Assembly: GCA_021234155.1 (NCBI GenBank) | Contig: JAJEKV010000005.1 | Coordinates: 13,013,787 to 13,077,786, forward strand | Source: Isoetes taiwanensis | Taxonomy: Eukaryota; Streptophyta; Lycopodiopsida; Isoetales; Isoetaceae | Length of the DNA stretch: 64,000 nucleotides | Direction of reading: 5' to 3' | Shown here: in pieces, positions 1 through 11,079 of the stretch | Numbering within the stretch: position 1 is the first letter of the stretch | How the letters are laid out: each line of letters opens with the position of its first letter | Notes under the pieces: model-generated | Seen by the model: only the letters and a program-made list of their open reading frames with translations | The model's database searches: none | What the model was told of the DNA's origin: nothing | Position numbers and translations under genes: made by a program

Positions 1-140
1 AAACGTGCAGCAACGAAGAGTGTTGGAACACGAAGAGATTACTTCTGGTATGCTGCCAGAATAAAGATAGCAGAGAAGAGAACACGCCCGGAGAATGATG
101 TAAACCCCATAGCTCCTGTGAAATTCCCAAAGCTATCTCT

Positions 141-458
141 TCAATTCAAATTCCATATAACACTACAATTAGGCAATCTTTTCATGTCTTGCAAAAAGAA
201 CGGCAGAGATCCAGAGGTAGTAAAAGCTACTAAGCAGATCTGGTTTGAAGCCACAACGAGAACGTAACTAACATCACAAATCTCGCTAGCAAAAATGTGA
301 TGCGTCTTACTATTGAAAAAAGTCTCTGCGACAACTGGGTGGATTTTTTCTAATTCATGCACAGTACTTCGACAAAGCACCTTGGAAGCGGAAAAGCAAA
401 GAATATAAGCTGAGCAAAATCTAATACTCGAGATTGATGCTGCGGCTCTGAAAAGCAA
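141..458 (-). CDS. unidentified reading frame, possible exon
   Basis: A 105-residue open frame on the reverse strand, start codon at 458 and stop at 141. I do not recognise it. The second half has a globular-protein composition (a segment reading HPVVAETFF, then FASEICDVSYVLVVASNQICLVAF) with a hydrophobic strand-like core. The first 30 residues are Ser/Ala/Ile-rich and could be untranslated or intronic sequence read through. It lies just downstream, in its own direction, of the GC-richer stretch at 540-900, which could be a promoter or first exon. No family can be named, and a chance open frame remains possible. Confidence 0.25.
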   Translation of the reverse strand: MLFRAAASISSIRFCSAYILCFSASKVLCRSTVHELEKIHPVVAETFFNSKTHHIFASEICDVSYVLVVASNQICLVAFTTSGSLPFFLQDMKRLPNCSVIWNLN

Positions 459-748
459 CTATGGCTATGGCGAAAAGGGAAGAAAAAGGCCAACAAATTT
501 ACCTGCCCAAATACCCAAATCAGAAAAAAATTATACAGATCCGGGAGCTCCAGCGGGGGATCAGACGAAGAATAGCTCCCGATCTGCAGCTCAAAAATGG
601 TAAGGCGCAGAGGCAGCCCGAATATCGTGGTCGTGGGGTTTCCGCCCAGCCGTTCATTTGCTGGCAATTTTGCGGTGAAACTGATAGAGGCCGTCGGATA
701 AAATGGCACGTTCCGACAGCAAGGATCAAGGCTGGAGCGTTAGATTAA

Positions 749-1825
749 AAGTACGTGGAGAAATATGGGACGTCCTCTCCGCAGTAAAGAGAACGGTAAC
801 GCTGCAGAAGTTAACGACGACGGCAGTCATACTGACGCCGTACAATGTGCTAAGGAAACTTTCCGGCGGGAAATCGGCAGCGGCGTCGCTGCCAGTTTTC
901 CCACGGAAACCTTGAAAATCAGTCGGCTCTCTCACGTAAGCCATCGGCAGTCAAAAAATTTGGCAACTAAAAAGAAAAAGATAATTTTTTCTTTTTTTTT
1001 TTATCTCAGCTATGGCGATCTTCCAGAGTTTCGGCGACGGCGATCTTTGGCGTCGGCGAGGCGCCTCCTTCTAAGTCATGTTTTCTGAGCTCCTAAAGGT
1101 CGGAGCTCCAGTTTGAGCGAGTTTTTTGTTAGATTTGGGAGAGTTTTGGAGCTTATGTGGCAAGTTTTATGTTTTCTTCTATTTTTCTTCTGTTCTCAAA
1201 GTTTCAAGAAGCTGCCTTTAATATCTTTGATTTTTTGTAGGTTTACGGTCATGTGTTAGCAAAAATGGTGCAATCCTGCAAAATCTTGTTCTGCACACCC
1301 ATTTTCGCCAAGAATCTCGTGGATCTTTATGTTGAAGCGAGATGACAGTATAGCTTGAACTCCAGTTGTAGATATCAAACGAAGTAGAATTTTAAAACAC
1401 TTCCAGCAAAGAAAATGCATGAACATTGGAATCAATTAAGTGTAGAAACTCTACAATACAGGGGAATGCCCAAAACTAACTAATGTTTGTCAATCCATTT
1501 TCATGCCTGTGAAGAATCAATCCTTCTTGGTAGATTTGTTGACAAGTGATTTATGTACGTGAGAAATGACACCACCATCAGCAATTGTGCCCTTGATTAA
1601 TAAGTTGCATTTAATTAAAGTGGGCTAGATTCTGACGTTTGGCACTCATGCAGTAAAATGAGACTTATACAGATTTTTTTTTTTTGTGCATTGAATCACT
1701 AGGGATAATTCACATCATAGAACCACAATCGGTTCTTGTGCCTTTATCATAAAATCCATAGACATGCAGTGGAGAGAGTTCTCAAGAATTCGAAGTGACA
1801 TGCTGAGCATAACATGCAAATAATA
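749..1825. other. no supportable gene
   Basis: GC-rich up to about 930, then AT-rich with a T-run at 990-1000. Several short frames cross 700-1,088 on both strands, but none has recognisable motifs. From 1,100 to 1,825 I see only AT-rich sequence with no repeat, RNA gene or domain. Confidence 0.5.
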
Positions 1826-4586
1826 TTATCTACCCTCATACAATGCTATAGCATGGAGGTTGCTCTTGGCTTTGTCCATTTCTTGGGAATCTTGTGGGTC
1901 TTGTCCTTTGCAATATGATAAGTAGGGTATGCCCATAACACACACTCCACCAATTCTCTCCTTTGAAGCAGGATTTGTCCTCCACTTTTTCTTCCAATAG
2001 TCAGAGTATTGTTCCTTCAAGTTGCCTTTCTTATGCCTCCCAACGCGCTCCCAATATTGAACCCAAAACTCAGGGTGCAACTTTCTCCCATCAGGCATGG
2101 TGGTTGTAATATCAGAGATTGCCGTCCCTAACCATATTGGACAGTCCTCATCGCCATCCTGACTAGCACAAAGTAGCCTTCATTGATGTCCTCGAAAAGA
2201 TCCCACTCAAGAAGGTCAAGCCACCTCGGCTTTGAAGCTTTGCTTCCCATAAACCATTTGGAGCCATTGTTGGGACCTTGTGTAACTTTCTTTGATGTGC
2301 TTGATCCATGAGAACCCTCCCATGTAGTCTTTGGCAAGAAACCCTTTCTCAATAGCTCCCCACATGGCTATTATGTTTCTAAGCATGGCACTACTTTCTC
2401 CCAGTAATTGATTAGAGAGTCCATGTGATTTTTCTTGAGTGATGAGGTGTGCTTTCCCTTTCGAACATCCTCCCAATCTGTTATATAATCATGGATGCTC
2501 TTCACTGGTTGGCTAGAGTCTTTACCATTTTTGAAAGGAGGAAGTGGTTTTGGCTCACCTGTAGGAAGAACTTCACCCTTAGGCCCCCTTTGCCACATTT
2601 TGATGCCTTGCACAGGCATCCACAACTTATCACCCGACCTCCACTTATACTGCATGATTGGTATTCCATATCCCACCCAAAACTTAAACTATAGTGGCTT
2701 TAAGTGGCCTGCCAACTGCTCTTACCCTCCAACAAGTATCCCTCGACAAATGATTTCCAATGTGCAATCTCCTCGACCAAGAAGGCCATTAGATTAGGGT
2801 CAATATAACTTTTGAACACATCCATGAGTTCAGGGAGACTTGTCACGTTCTCTCTCTTGAGCTTAGCACCGAAGAATGCATCTATATCATCATGTGTGTG
2901 CCCAACTATCATGAACCCCACCTTCACAATCTTGAAGACTTCTATTGTTGTCAAGTATGAAGTTGCCCCAAACATCCATCTATTCTCGTTTTCTTTCCAA
3001 CAGTTATCCAGATGAACACATAACTCCTCTGATAGTTGATTTTCTTGTATGGGAAACTCATCCCAAGTCCTCCTTGTTTCTTTTGACACTTTTGATGTGA
3101 TCTTCTTTATCTGCCTCTGGTAAGTAAGCGATTGATCATCCAACAAGGCATCAAAAATGGGGGCTGATGAAGAATACCTCCTCCCTTCTTTAGTTTCTCT
3201 CTTTAATTTTCTCAAGCACTTGAAAATCGAAGTCGTACGGAAATTCGGATCATCCTTCTAAAGATCAAGCACAAAATGACCATAGATGCCAGTGCCATGT
3301 CCATGTGTTAAGCCCCCTAAGCTTACTTAATTTTGACAAAGTTTGGGCAAAGGATCTAGCTTTGGTAAGAAAGTCTTGTATTGGTCCATTTTGCCTCATG
3401 AATCAGACACAAATATCTATCACGCTGCATCTAGGAAAATGTTTTCCACTGCCAACACAGTTGTCTACATGATATTTGATCTGACTAGTGATCTGCAAAT
3501 TGCTCCTTGATTTCCATCTTTTCTTTTTCTATTGCAGTTGATGCAACTGTATCCTTCAGCTAAATATAGGTGTTGCACTTCGAGAATGGCATTTGTTACA
3601 AGACATACACATTAGAAAAGTGAGTTTTTCATAACCTACTGAAAAGATGATTGAGAAAGAGGCCGACATCCTGTTGCTTCTAGAATTGCATTGATCTCTT
3701 TAAGGTACTCTTTCTGGATATAATGTTGTGGCAACACTCTTTACATCACTAACACTATTCTCGTTTATTTTGGACTTGGGTGAAAGCATGATAGGGTATA
3801 TATAAAAAAATATTCAATAGGTACCCTTCTGTGTACTTCTGTAGAAGTACACAAATGTATATTAAAGTACCTAAATTACATCCTTACCCAAAACTAGTTG
3901 TACTAAAGAGTAACAAGTAGACAATGTTCTAAGGTACTTCTTCATACCGACAATATCTCAAAAATTGAACTACATCATCATCTTTGAGTATCCAGAGGTA
4001 CTTTTAGTAATGTCCTGATTCATGTATACCCTAACTTGCTTTCGCCTACTAATGGGGCATAGATTGGGACACGTATCTTACAAAGCTTTCAAACTGCAAT
4101 GGCCCTCAAAGAATTCGCTCTAGGTTTCAAAGTGAGTGCATTGCCATGCTGGAACACTCTATGCCCTCTTCTAAATTGTTCCCAGTATCTGTAAAATGAT
4201 GTATTTCTCAAGCCAAAAATCCATCTTAATGTCTCATACATACCCTCAAACCCTTCAATGATAAAGTAGTATTCCTGTAACATCATCATAGCAGGAATTT
4301 CTACACAAGAAGTAGATGAAATTAATTGTCTTTCTGAAGTTGTCCTATGTACTGGAATCTTATTTCAACAAGGTCATCCATGCTATACTGAATCCTGCAA
4401 TCTTGTGCAATCAAGATTGCAACATTCTTGTCCTCTGACTGCTTCTAGATTTCTTTGGTCGACTGCCCTACTTTCCAGCCTTTGCAGGCACCTCGCACTT
4501 CTAGCCCTCTTAGATGCCCTTGGTTGCCTTTTATAGAACACGTAGCACCTCTTCCTTATAATCAATGGATGCTCATCCATCATCAA
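1826..4586 (-). pseudogene. DUF7869-like transposase remnant, copy 1
   Basis: Reads right to left across several frames and matches the copy at 30,120-32,500 block by block. The order is: a Cys block (ECC then C) near 4,430; an HGN block (frame 4,289-4,089); DKMDQ followed by KT near 3,375-3,400; LDN near 3,000-3,014; and GHTHDDID near 2,877-2,905. A C-terminal part follows with GIPIMQ near 2,650, a NYWEKV block near 2,400, FVLVR near 2,170 and a final block ending at 1,826. D (DKMDQ), D (LDN) and the GHTHDDID acids/His look like the catalytic set of an RNase H-fold transposase. The best frame is 171 residues (3,215-2,700). Stops and at least four frame changes show it is dead. I found no terminal repeats for it. 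Confidence 0.7.
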
Positions 4587-4599
4587 GTCTTCTACATGA

Positions 4600-6560
4600 C
4601 CTTAGTGGGGCTTCAAGGTTTGAGTTGGATCTTCCAGGTTCTTTCCATATCTTAGCTAAGCTTGAGAGTTGAACAATCCAAAGCATATAATGCAACCACT
4701 GGAAGTCCATTGGGACATGATGGTATCAACTTAGATAAGCAGCCTTCCAATGCCAACACCTAGATGGTCATCCCCAAGTCTTTGATCTTTTGCACTATCA
4801 GATCGATCCACCATAGCTATGATACCCTTTGCAAAGACTGTCCTGGTGCACATGTGCATCAGAAAGCATTCCATCTTCCTCCATTGGAGCCTAGGGCATT
4901 GTCTCACGCTTGCCTTGCTTTTCTGATTTCAGTTGGCGCCATTCCCTATATGAAAAAGAATCAACATTTCAAGAAAAACATTGCATTAACATTTATCATT
5001 TATCAAAATTCATAGCACTTAAAACCATTGCACCAATATTTAACTTTTAACAAAGACCATTGCATTTAACATTTCCAAAAATAAACAAGGTGCTACGCAC
5101 GGAGGCTTGCCCTCCATGGCCGGAGGGTGAAGTGGTTTAAATCATACTACAAAGTCATGTTTTGACAATCAATCAAAATTGCTACTTCAAAACAATAGAA
5201 TACTTGATACCATGACTTTATGAGGATTGGCCTGAAGAAATCTTTGGTGGTCGGCATGGAACAAGGATGGTAGAAGCATAAGGACAAGTCTAATGGAGGA
5301 GAGAATGGAAATACATGTATTGTCAGCATAGAAATGAGATAACTCCTTGAAGACCTCTGATCAGTTTTTTGTCACAGAGAGCTTCAAACATCTGGGGAGC
5401 AGGCTTTGTAGAGGAATGAAATATTGACGCATAGCCTGACTATAAACCTCGCAAGAAAAGTAAAATCCAATGATCCCGGACTCGAAATGCAAGATCTATG
5501 CAATGCACATACCAATAATCCATGTTTCCATAGCTAAATGAAGATCCCTCCCAAAAAAAAAAAAAAAAAAAAAAAAAGGAATGATAGCCATGTACAAGTA
5601 TTGATGCAGGGGGTCTGGTGGAATTTCTATGTTTTAAGTTTGGACTAGTGAATGCAGTGAATGTACATTGCATTGTGTGAGCTTGATGAAGGAGTTATGT
5701 AGGTGATGATTATGGGTGTTTTGTTTATGTGTGCATTGTTTTTGATGGTTTTGTTTCAGGTAGTTAATGCTTGATTTGAATTCTAGGATTTTGGAGTTTG
5801 CAGGCAATGAATGCATGAAAGTGAGGCGTAGTTATATTTATTGCGTCATATGAATGAAGAACCACGTGAAATAGATTAGATAGTGGAATTGTCAGATCCT
5901 TAGAAACATATGAAACAATGTATGAAGGATCGAAATAGAAAGAAAAGAATCTGATATAGTTGAATAAAGATATATTTACCTTTTTTGCCTGTTCTTAACC
6001 TATGACAAACTTATCAAGAGCATCACATATCTACCTTGGAGTTGGCAGATCTTTCCCAAGGTTTTCACCTCCCCAAGCATCTCTAGTTCCAAAAGCATCA
6101 CCTCCTCCTGATCCTCCAATGGTAGGTTATGCCCTAACTAGATTGGTATTTGGAAGAAATGGAGGATTAGGTGATTGTTGCATTGCAATTACAAGAGGCA
6201 ATGTAATACCAGCTCCCTGCTACCAGTGTTGTGGATTGTCACCATATCTTCTTGAATCTTCAATACTAGGGTTTTGAAAATACAAATCACTTAAAATTGG
6301 ATCATAAGAATAGACTGGATCCAATACCAGTGGTCTGTCAATAAAAAGCAATAATTTATTTAAACAATGTGAGCTAAGGGAGAAGTTTCATTTTCTAAGG
6401 CTAAGGTTAATAGCCTCGTACTAGTTTTCCCTTGAGATCACAATATTTTAGACTTTACATAAGCAACAATAGCAACCTGCTAAGATATATCATTGTGAAA
6501 TTATTCAGTTGTTAATCCTATCAAAGTCATAATATCAGAAGTACAAGGGCACACAATGAT
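4600..6560. other. no supportable gene; A-run
   Basis: AT-rich sequence with short unrecognised frames. There is a run of more than 20 A at about 5,551-5,577, which could be a retroposon tail or a slippage tract. At 5,095-5,135 a GC-rich hairpin-like stretch (AGGCTTGCCCTCC, then GGAGGG) sits beside 'accattgca/ttaac'-type sequence, recalling the stretches near 7,430 and 37,430. Confidence 0.45.
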
Positions 6561-6584
6561 TATGCTTGTGAAAAGATTCTTTAC

Positions 6585-7245
6585 CGAAGAAGTGGCTACC
6601 GATTCAACATTGTCGTGTTCATAAGATGTTCAAAATTTTGCTCCTCATCCGACACATATTCTCAATATGTTGTAATGGCCTGAAAATTTCAAAAGTCAAA
6701 GTTTGATAATGAAAGAACAACTAAGTAACTTAGAACCATCATGAAAATACTAGAATGAATGACAATGTTCTAATGAAAGACTAATTAACTTAGAACCACA
6801 CTAGAATAAATGACAATCCACAATTGCCATGCCTTTATCAACATATGATATACCTGGTCAATAATGAAAAGATCATTATCGAGCTTGGCAATGATAAATC
6901 CAAGGTTAAACTGGCCAATTACCTGCAGAGAGTGCGAATATTGAGATTTAAAATGTTCGATATGCTACACTTTGAAATTTTGATCAGTCCAAGCTTCGTC
7001 AACATGAGGAGATGGACATAGCATTCAACATAAATAGAGCTAGAAATAACCTCCATCCTCTTGAAATCAGCTTTGTTGAAAGACTTTTCCAGCTCACTTG
7101 TGGTAGCAGCCAATGCTGTCTCTTTTTCTGTTCCCTCTTTAGGAACCTCATCCAAAGTAACTGAAGCCGCTATAAAGGATCTACTGAGGCCTTTCTTTAC
7201 AGCTAAAGTCCCATTACTTGAGCGATGTCATGCTTCCCACTGCAT
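6585..7245 (-). pseudogene. unidentified spliced exons
   Basis: Two exon-like stretches on the reverse strand. The first, about 7,230-7,040, encodes a charged, Glu/Lys-rich segment (LDEVPKEG, then SELEKSFNKADFKRME) and ends at a GT-type donor. The second, about 6,678-6,585, follows a good TTTTCAG acceptor and ends at a GTAAAG donor, but contains in-frame stops in some frames. The first lies immediately downstream of the dispersed repeat at 7,247-7,457. A copy of that repeat lies immediately upstream of the first exon of the FRIGIDA-like gene near 37.2 kb, so this may be a diverged relative. I cannot see a FRIGIDA domain here. Confidence 0.3.
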
Positions 7246-7246
7246 C

Positions 7247-7457
7247 ACTGCAGTTGCATCAGATTGGAGCTTCGGTTTGCCTTGCCAGTTACCCGGTTGA
7301 AACATCCACGATCTAGAATGCAGGTGACCGCCAGTTTACAGAGAACAATAGGTTTGGAGCAGTCATTGGCATATCCTAGGTAAATTTCCAGCATATACCT
7401 AGGATATGCCACAAACCCACATAAGCGAGGGTTTGCCCCCCTAGGGGCAACCCAAAA
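7247..7457. repeat. dispersed 210-bp repeat, copy A
   Basis: Closely similar to 37,236-37,447 in the same orientation. Both begin at the GCAGTTGCATCAG stretch, share CCAGTTACCCGGTTGAAACA and ACCGCCAGTTTACA, and end in a hairpin-like GAGGGTTTGCCCC / AGGGGCAACCC stretch. Both copies lie directly 5' of a reverse-strand exon. On the reverse strand, one frame keeps residues such as GCFNRVTGKA in both copies, so it could be a shared 5' leader or exon rather than a mobile element. Confidence 0.6.
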
Positions 7458-7689
7458 ACGAAGAGGTTTCATGTACAAATCATGTAAATCATTAATAAAT
7501 AGAAGTTCCAAATCTGCATACAGAATTGCCCATTTAAGAAATTGAATTGAACACTTCAATGGGCAATCCTTTAGAAACAAAACACCCAACACATTTCTAA
7601 GAACAAAAATACATACGTCAAGTATCCAAGTTCCCTTCATAAACATAACGAGAAACCCATATAATCTAGAAGTTTGCACTTCATTCTAG

Positions 7690-10300
7690 CAATGTTTGAA
7701 ACATCTTATCCTCTTGAAATAGCTCATTGGCTAAAGTAGCAAGTATCATTGTCCATGATACCACAATTCCTATTCAGAAATGTCGTTTGCCAAGACAGAC
7801 CATTTCCCTTTATGCGTTTGCAAGAGAACCTTTGCTTTCTACGCTTTCATGATTAGAACCTTCTAGGCATTTCACAATAAAATTTTGAATTTTGGAGGAG
7901 CGAATAGAATAGAATTGAGATTAAATGCACTCATAAACAATAATGACCAGGCAACAATTTGGTGCAATGTGTTTTTTCTTTGCATGTCGAAGAATAATGC
8001 GCAAGGCATCAATATGGTGGAACATTTTTTTTTAAATTACATCACCTTAAACTCTTAGTGACCCTAATAATATTGATATATTTTGACATGCAAGTCTTAG
8101 TCACACAAAAAAATAGTCACAAGGATAGTTGATTCTGTATTTTAACATAAAATGTTATTCGAATATTTTAGGTATTAAATCAACTACATTTTATGACCAA
8201 TTATACCATGAGCCTTTGACCGATGGATAGACCATAAGCCTAAATAACGTTTTGTTTTCGCACCGCATTAAGTGAGTTTTGTAAGGAATCTAGGGGATTC
8301 TTAAGGAAATCTTTATAAAATCTAAGGAACATTTGTCAGTATCTTGAGGAATTTGAATGAATCTTAGAAAACCGCAGAGAATCATAGATAGACCACCAAG
8401 AAAGTAATAATCGACACATTTTGGATAGATTTTGGATTTCTGTACAAAAGTAAGAAGATCTGGCAGCAAATACCTGTTGTTTTGCAGAGATAAGGAAAGC
8501 ACAACTGACGTTAGCTGCAAAACAGTGCCCAAACCCTAACCTAATATCCAGACATTTTTACCAGTTGTCTTTCGATTGAGCAAAATGCACCACCCCACTT
8601 AGGGACTGCCAGATATTGCCAAGCTACACGCCATAGCGATCCTAGCCATTTTTACTACTTTAGTACAACTTGTTCAGATTTTAGGAAGAGAAATTGCAAG
8701 CAAGGGGATGCCTGTGAATGTGCCCATGGGTCTCATACACCCGAGCAACTAAGGCTTCTTCCGGCAGCACAAGCAGCAATAAGTTCTTCAACTTCATCAT
8801 CATCCAAAAAGCAAAGTTGTCAAATTCCTAGCTATTAGATTAGTAAATTTTCTCCAATCAATCATTTGAGATTATGACCGCAGTGTCTAAGGCAAACTCC
8901 CAAGAAGTCTAAATCAAAAAGCCCTCAATATTTAACACAATCATAATATGTTGTTTAAGGATTTGACTTTAAGACATCCCCAATGTTGGAACAAAATCAT
9001 CAACAACCTGCAAAATAGGAGTAAGATATAGGTTTAAGCAATATATGTGATATATTATATGAATGAATAGAACAAATTTATCTACAACAGAATGATAGAC
9101 GTGCCATTATCCATATTATATGTGGCAAAGCTCTGAGTGAGAGGCCATAACAAGCCTCTGATTGTTGAAGCTCAGGACGATACTTTCTACAAGATGTCAT
9201 GTACCAGCGACGGAGGCCATGGCCATTTTTTAAGTCTACCTACATACTTCGGAATGATGTCAATGATACAACAACAAATTATATGAATACAAAAACACCT
9301 GTATTTGGGACAAACAAATACATAAGAAACAAAGATAGAGAGAAGCACCTATACAAGAGCATATGGTTTCTTTATACCATGACCAAATAAAAGGAAATCT
9401 TGTGTCTTTTTCTCCATCAGCGATGATGGTGAAGTATAACTCTTGCAACAGAAATGCTTTATTGGAGAAATAACCTACAACTTACACAACTGCTACAAAA
9501 GTACAACTCTTGCAAGAGGAATGCTTTATTGAAGAAATAACCTACAACTTATACAACTGCTAGAAATCGCAAAGGATGTTAGCTTGAAAACACTCAAAGT
9601 GCTTTAAGCAAGAAAATTCTTGTGTGACAACCCTTCTTTTCAATGTCATACATCTACTCAGAACGGCTCATGTACCAACTCTGCCCCATCACCAAGATAC
9701 GTCTGGAAAAGTTGCAGAAAAGTTGCAGAATTTGCAACGTCCTTGAAACATAAATATGTAGCATAATAACAGGGGGTTTTCTTTGTGTTTTTGTATGCTT
9801 TTCACAAAGGTTTTCTTAAGATTTCATGGCGTATTTGAATGGATGTACTAATGCGTACATCTAGAGTGCACCATTTCTTAGTCATTGATTTAGCTTTTTT
9901 TTTTTCAATGGTCCAACATCCAAGGGCTCACAACAAAAGCCCTCTTTTTATTTTAGGGGCTGAACATGCAAGTCTCATGGATAGCATTTTAGGGCATTCT
10001 TTGCCCTAAAGCTTAGCCATGAACCATTGTTGGGGTTGGCCGACATCACCGACACATCGGATTTGAAGCAGCGGATTTGCCTGCAGGGTTTGCTGGAAGA
10101 ATTTGAGTATACTGAATTTAAGAACCAGTGGAGATCCAGGCTTTAGTCTCCAGGCATCGGGCTGTGCATCTAGGGTCAAAAAATTCGTGGAAGTGTGATT
10201 CTTAGGGTGTGATGATAAGACATCTGGCTGAACAACTCCTGTATACAGCTTCTTTCTGAAAATTCGTGCATTTAGGGCTAGGCCTTCTGGAGCCGAGGTT
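7690..10300. other. no supportable gene
   Basis: AT-rich sequence on both strands, with only short frames that resemble no family. The only structure is the 67-bp tandem duplication at 9,433-9,566. Confidence 0.5.
9433..9566. repeat. 67-bp tandem duplication
   Basis: Two adjacent units, 9,433-9,499 and 9,500-9,566. Both contain AACTCTTGCAA, ATGCTTTATTG and AAATAACCTACAACTTA, with scattered substitutions. Confidence 0.75.
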
Positions 10301-10323
10301 GCTTCTGGAGCCTGGCTGTAACA

Positions 10324-10812
10324 TTGCGGTGGCTCCGATCGAAATTTTACAAAATGAAGGCCAAGTTCATTTCTACAGCACGTTATATAAAACATTTTTG
10401 GATTGATCAAGCAAGCAGAAACTCCGAACAGGCCACAAAGGATTGGTCAATCTGGCCATTTGGTAGCACACAGTCATCGCTTGGATCTATTGGGTCGGCT
10501 GAAGGAAAAGAGCTGCTTAGGGTTTTGAATAGAGGCCTGGACCTCCTTCAGAAATGCACAGATGAAGATCCTGCAAATCTAGCTTTTGTTTCCATTCTGC
10601 TCATCAATGCAGGTGAGTTTTCTGAGATTGTTGATGCTGTTAAAAGAATTTCCAAGAAATTTATAAAGTTGATAGAGGTTTGTAATACAGCTAAAAGGGA
10701 ACAGGGTAGAAGCATGAAAGGGTGGGCCAAAAAAGGGACACTTTTATACATTTACATTTGGCAAAATGTAAAAAAATTCTCCTTGAGGTCTCATTTATTA
10801 GGGGGTACCTAA
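10324..10812 (+). CDS. unidentified reading frame (162 codons)
   Basis: The longest uninterrupted forward frame in this part of the window. I do not recognise it. Residues about 45-125 look like a soluble alpha-helical protein (ELLRVLNRGLDLLQKC, then FSEIVDAVKRISKKFIKLIE), and the last 35 residues look like intron or UTR read through. A splice donor near 10,700 could end a real exon. An A-run and a GC-richer stretch follow at 10,850-10,900, just before the spliced gene starting at 11,080. It may be an exon of a decayed gene or chance. Confidence 0.3.
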   Translation: MRWLRSKFYKMKAKFISTARYIKHFWIDQASRNSEQATKDWSIWPFGSTQSSLGSIGSAEGKELLRVLNRGLDLLQKCTDEDPANLAFVSILLINAGEFSEIVDAVKRISKKFIKLIEVCNTAKREQGRSMKGWAKKGTLLYIYIWQNVKKFSLRSHLLGGT

Positions 10813-11079
10813 TTTTCAAACGGGTTGGGAAACTTTAATGCACTAATTTTAAAAAAAAAAAAAAAAAAAAAGACCTCCTTCCTCGATTCTTTGATCCCGC
10901 CCATTCCCAACCCTGCTGCTCCCGCCATAGCCAGACCTTTGCAAGGTCGATCATGGACCCTAAGCCCTGATACTCTCCCATTATCACCTAGACGGAGCTA
11001 GGGTTTAGGCTGCGAGGAGGGTGTGATTTTGTGCATTCATTAGTGATTGATCAAGCCCTATTAGTAGCAGCAAGAAGCA

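Noticed and set aside
1826-4586. TIR ends for DUF7869-like copy 1
   Set aside because: Looked for the AACCATCATTC end on both sides and saw none, so no element boundaries are claimed.
5551-5577. poly-A tail of a processed retrogene
   Set aside because: No coding sequence directly upstream on either strand and no target duplication seen.
7245-7679. 144-codon reverse frame
   Set aside because: Hydrophobic, low-information translation; only its last 45 residues overlap the dispersed repeat, and no family is visible. Kept only as a comment under the repeat.
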